Shown piece after piece: positions 6,632-7,809 of a stretch of 7,809 nucleotides of DNA (position 1 is its first letter; each line of letters opens with the position of its first letter). Under the pieces are notes generated by a model. It was not told where the DNA came from, ran no database searches, and saw only the letters and a list, made by a program, of their open reading frames with translations. Source of the stretch: an uncultured Pseudomonadota bacterium (GTDB lineage Bacteria; SAR324; NAC60-12). The DNA lies in NCBI GenBank assembly GCA_913052275.1, contig CAJXDX010000076.1, forward strand, positions 1 to 7,809, in the 5' to 3' direction. The position numbers and the translations under genes were made by a program.

Positions 6632-7492
6632 ATGTTATATCACACATTTTCAACACAGCAGGAAATTGATCAGGAATATAATCCGCGTTTGATCGTGGAC
6701 AATTTTGAAGTAAACGTAGACAGTTATTTCACGGAAAGCAAACGGGTTCTAAAAGAATATCCCCACCAGTCAGGAGTGGCATATGGACCCACCAAAGCGG
6801 AAATTCTTGATATTTTCCCCGCGGATACAGCAACTGCACCAGTACACATTTTTTTTCATGGTGGCTACTGGCACTCTTTTCAAAGCAGGGATTTTGCCTT
6901 CGTGGCGGAAGGTATTGTACGTAACGGTATTACCGCGGTACTGGTAAATTACGCACTCTGTCCATCAGTTAAAATTGATGAAATTGTGCGTCAATCCCGA
7001 GCTGCAGTAGCCTGGACTTACAGTAATGCGGAGTCTTTTGGGGCAAATCCGGATCAGATTACTGTATCTGGACATTCTGCAGGAGGGCACCTTGCAGGCA
7101 TGCTGATGTCCGTATCATGGGAAAATGATTACGGACTGCCTCAGGATTTGATCAAGGGGTTTTTGCCCATCAGCGGACTGTTTGATCTTGCCCCTTTCCC
7201 ATTTTCCTGGCTCCAGCCTAAACTGCAGCTCACCACAGATGAGGTGCTGCGAAACAGTCCACTGCTGCATAAACCTGTCTGCTCTTCACCAGTTCTTGTT
7301 GCAGTTGGTGAAAAAGAGTCAAATGAATTTCAGCGACAATCTGAAAACTATGCGGAGTACCTGCTACAACATGGAATCAGCACGCAATATATTCCTGTAA
7401 AAGGAAAAAATCACTTTAATATTATTGATGATTTTCTGGGAGATGGCGGAGCTTTCTGCGAAAAAATACTTGAATGGTCTCAGCAGAATTGA
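6632..7492 (+). CDS. Alpha/beta hydrolase, arylformamidase (kynurenine formamidase) family
   Basis: This 286-residue protein has the family layout. The oxyanion-hole motif HGGYW is at 76-80, the nucleophile elbow GHSAGGHLAG at 147-156 (Ser149), and the acid-bearing segment VGEKESNEFQRQS at 225-237. Catalytic His261 sits in GKNHFNI (258-264). NYALCPSVKIDEIVRQSRAAVAW (106-128) is also characteristic. Known members cleave N-formylkynurenine to kynurenine and formate in tryptophan breakdown; others in the family act as esterases, so the substrate here is uncertain. In the eukaryotic enzyme the triad acid, as I recall, is Asp in GQHDSPEF; the same slot here holds Glu229. There is no signal peptide, so it is probably cytoplasmic. 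The ribosome site is weak (GGA about seven bases before the ATG at 6632). No other tryptophan-degradation gene is visible, and the following gene has its own promoter. Confidence 0.88.
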   Translation: MLYHTFSTQQEIDQEYNPRLIVDNFEVNVDSYFTESKRVLKEYPHQSGVAYGPTKAEILDIFPADTATAPVHIFFHGGYWHSFQSRDFAFVAEGIVRNGITAVLVNYALCPSVKIDEIVRQSRAAVAWTYSNAESFGANPDQITVSGHSAGGHLAGMLMSVSWENDYGLPQDLIKGFLPISGLFDLAPFPFSWLQPKLQLTTDEVLRNSPLLHKPVCSSPVLVAVGEKESNEFQRQSENYAEYLLQHGISTQYIPVKGKNHFNIIDDFLGDGGAFCEKILEWSQQN

Positions 7493-7536
7493 GTCAATAA
7501 CCGGTAAATTGTTTCATTCACCAAATGTATTGAGGA

Positions 7537-7565
7537 TTGACAGTTGGAAGACTGAAACAGATAAT
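7537..7565 (+). promoter_or_regulatory. Near-consensus sigma-70 promoter for the aminotransferase gene
   Basis: TTGACA (7537-7542, a perfect -35) is followed after exactly 17 bases by GATAAT (7560-7565, five of six -10 bases). Transcription would start near 7572, about 30 bases before the ATG at 7601. It lies in the 108-base gap between the hydrolase stop and the aminotransferase start, implying the aminotransferase is transcribed independently. It is the best promoter match in the window. Confidence 0.8.
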
Positions 7566-7600
7566 GATTGCAGAAACTTGAACCATTTTTTTAATTGATA

Positions 7601-7809
7601 ATGGAACTTGAAAACACTTCTAAGTCGGAACTGAAAAACTGGGAACAAAATCTCTTACAGAAGTACAGACAGTATAAGGAATCCGGATTGAAACTGGACC
7701 TAACACGGGGAAAACCAGGAACAGAACAGCTTGACCTTGCCGATCAGATGGAAGGCCTGCTGAAGGGGAAAATGATCTCCGTCAATGGGACTGACCTGAG
7801 AAACTATGG
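7601..7809 (+). CDS. Type Ic aspartate aminotransferase-like protein, partial (N-terminus only)
   Basis: The frame is open from the ATG at 7601 to the window edge (69 codons plus two bases). The translation contains LDLTRGKPGTEQLDLAD (32-48) and ends in NGTDLRNYG (61-69). Both segments match, from memory, the N-terminus of the PLP-dependent type Ic aspartate aminotransferases such as that of Corynebacterium glutamicum, where TRGKP and DxRNYGG bound the substrate-entry region. Family members interconvert aspartate/2-oxoglutarate and oxaloacetate/glutamate. The PLP lysine and the rest of the fold lie beyond the window, so activity cannot be judged. No Shine-Dalgarno sequence is evident before the ATG (the leader reads TTTTTTTAATTGATA). 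A strong promoter lies about 35 bases upstream. Confidence 0.85.
   Translation, partial: MELENTSKSELKNWEQNLLQKYRQYKESGLKLDLTRGKPGTEQLDLADQMEGLLKGKMISVNGTDLRNY

Noticed and set aside
1..7809. Search for a defence system, mobile element, CRISPR array or biosynthetic cluster.
   Set aside because: All recognisable genes are core housekeeping or simple metabolism. No transposase, integrase, nuclease, regularly spaced repeat array or tRNA was seen.

Overview
The window looks like ordinary chromosomal DNA from a Gram-negative bacterium, most plausibly a deltaproteobacterium in the old broad sense. That placement is inferred from protein character: RpoD has the long non-conserved insert between regions 1.2 and 2 typical of proteobacterial housekeeping sigma factors, and DnaG is of normal proteobacterial length. 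It cannot be pinned further without a database search.

Left half, minus strand (read right to left): a 241-residue protein with the fold outline of an ABC-transporter ATPase but with almost every catalytic motif degraded (4373-5098); a 176-base gap with a possible promoter; dnaG primase (2445-4196); rpoD, the housekeeping sigma factor (618-2408), 36 bases further on; an intercistronic stretch able to form alternative hairpins; and a partial gene for an exported protein with AMIN-like beta-rich repeats that runs off the left edge (1-550). dnaG-rpoD is the core of the 'macromolecular synthesis' operon; rpsU, its usual first gene in enterobacteria, is not in front of dnaG here.

Right half, plus strand: tsaE and tsaB (5108-6289), two partners of the tRNA t6A37 modification machinery, form a tight pair. 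tsaE is head to head with the ABC-like gene, with only 9 bases between the two start codons. A 342-base gap follows, holding GC-rich alternative hairpins and three decayed copies of a palindromic repeat. Next are an alpha/beta hydrolase of the arylformamidase (kynurenine formamidase) family (6632-7492), a near-consensus sigma-70 promoter (7537-7565), and the first 69 codons of a type Ic aspartate aminotransferase that runs off the right edge.

Most of the window is core replication, transcription and translation machinery. I see no phage, insertion sequence, CRISPR array, tRNA or defence cassette. The least ordinary item is the intact but apparently ATP-binding-deficient ABC-ATPase-like protein between dnaG and tsaE.
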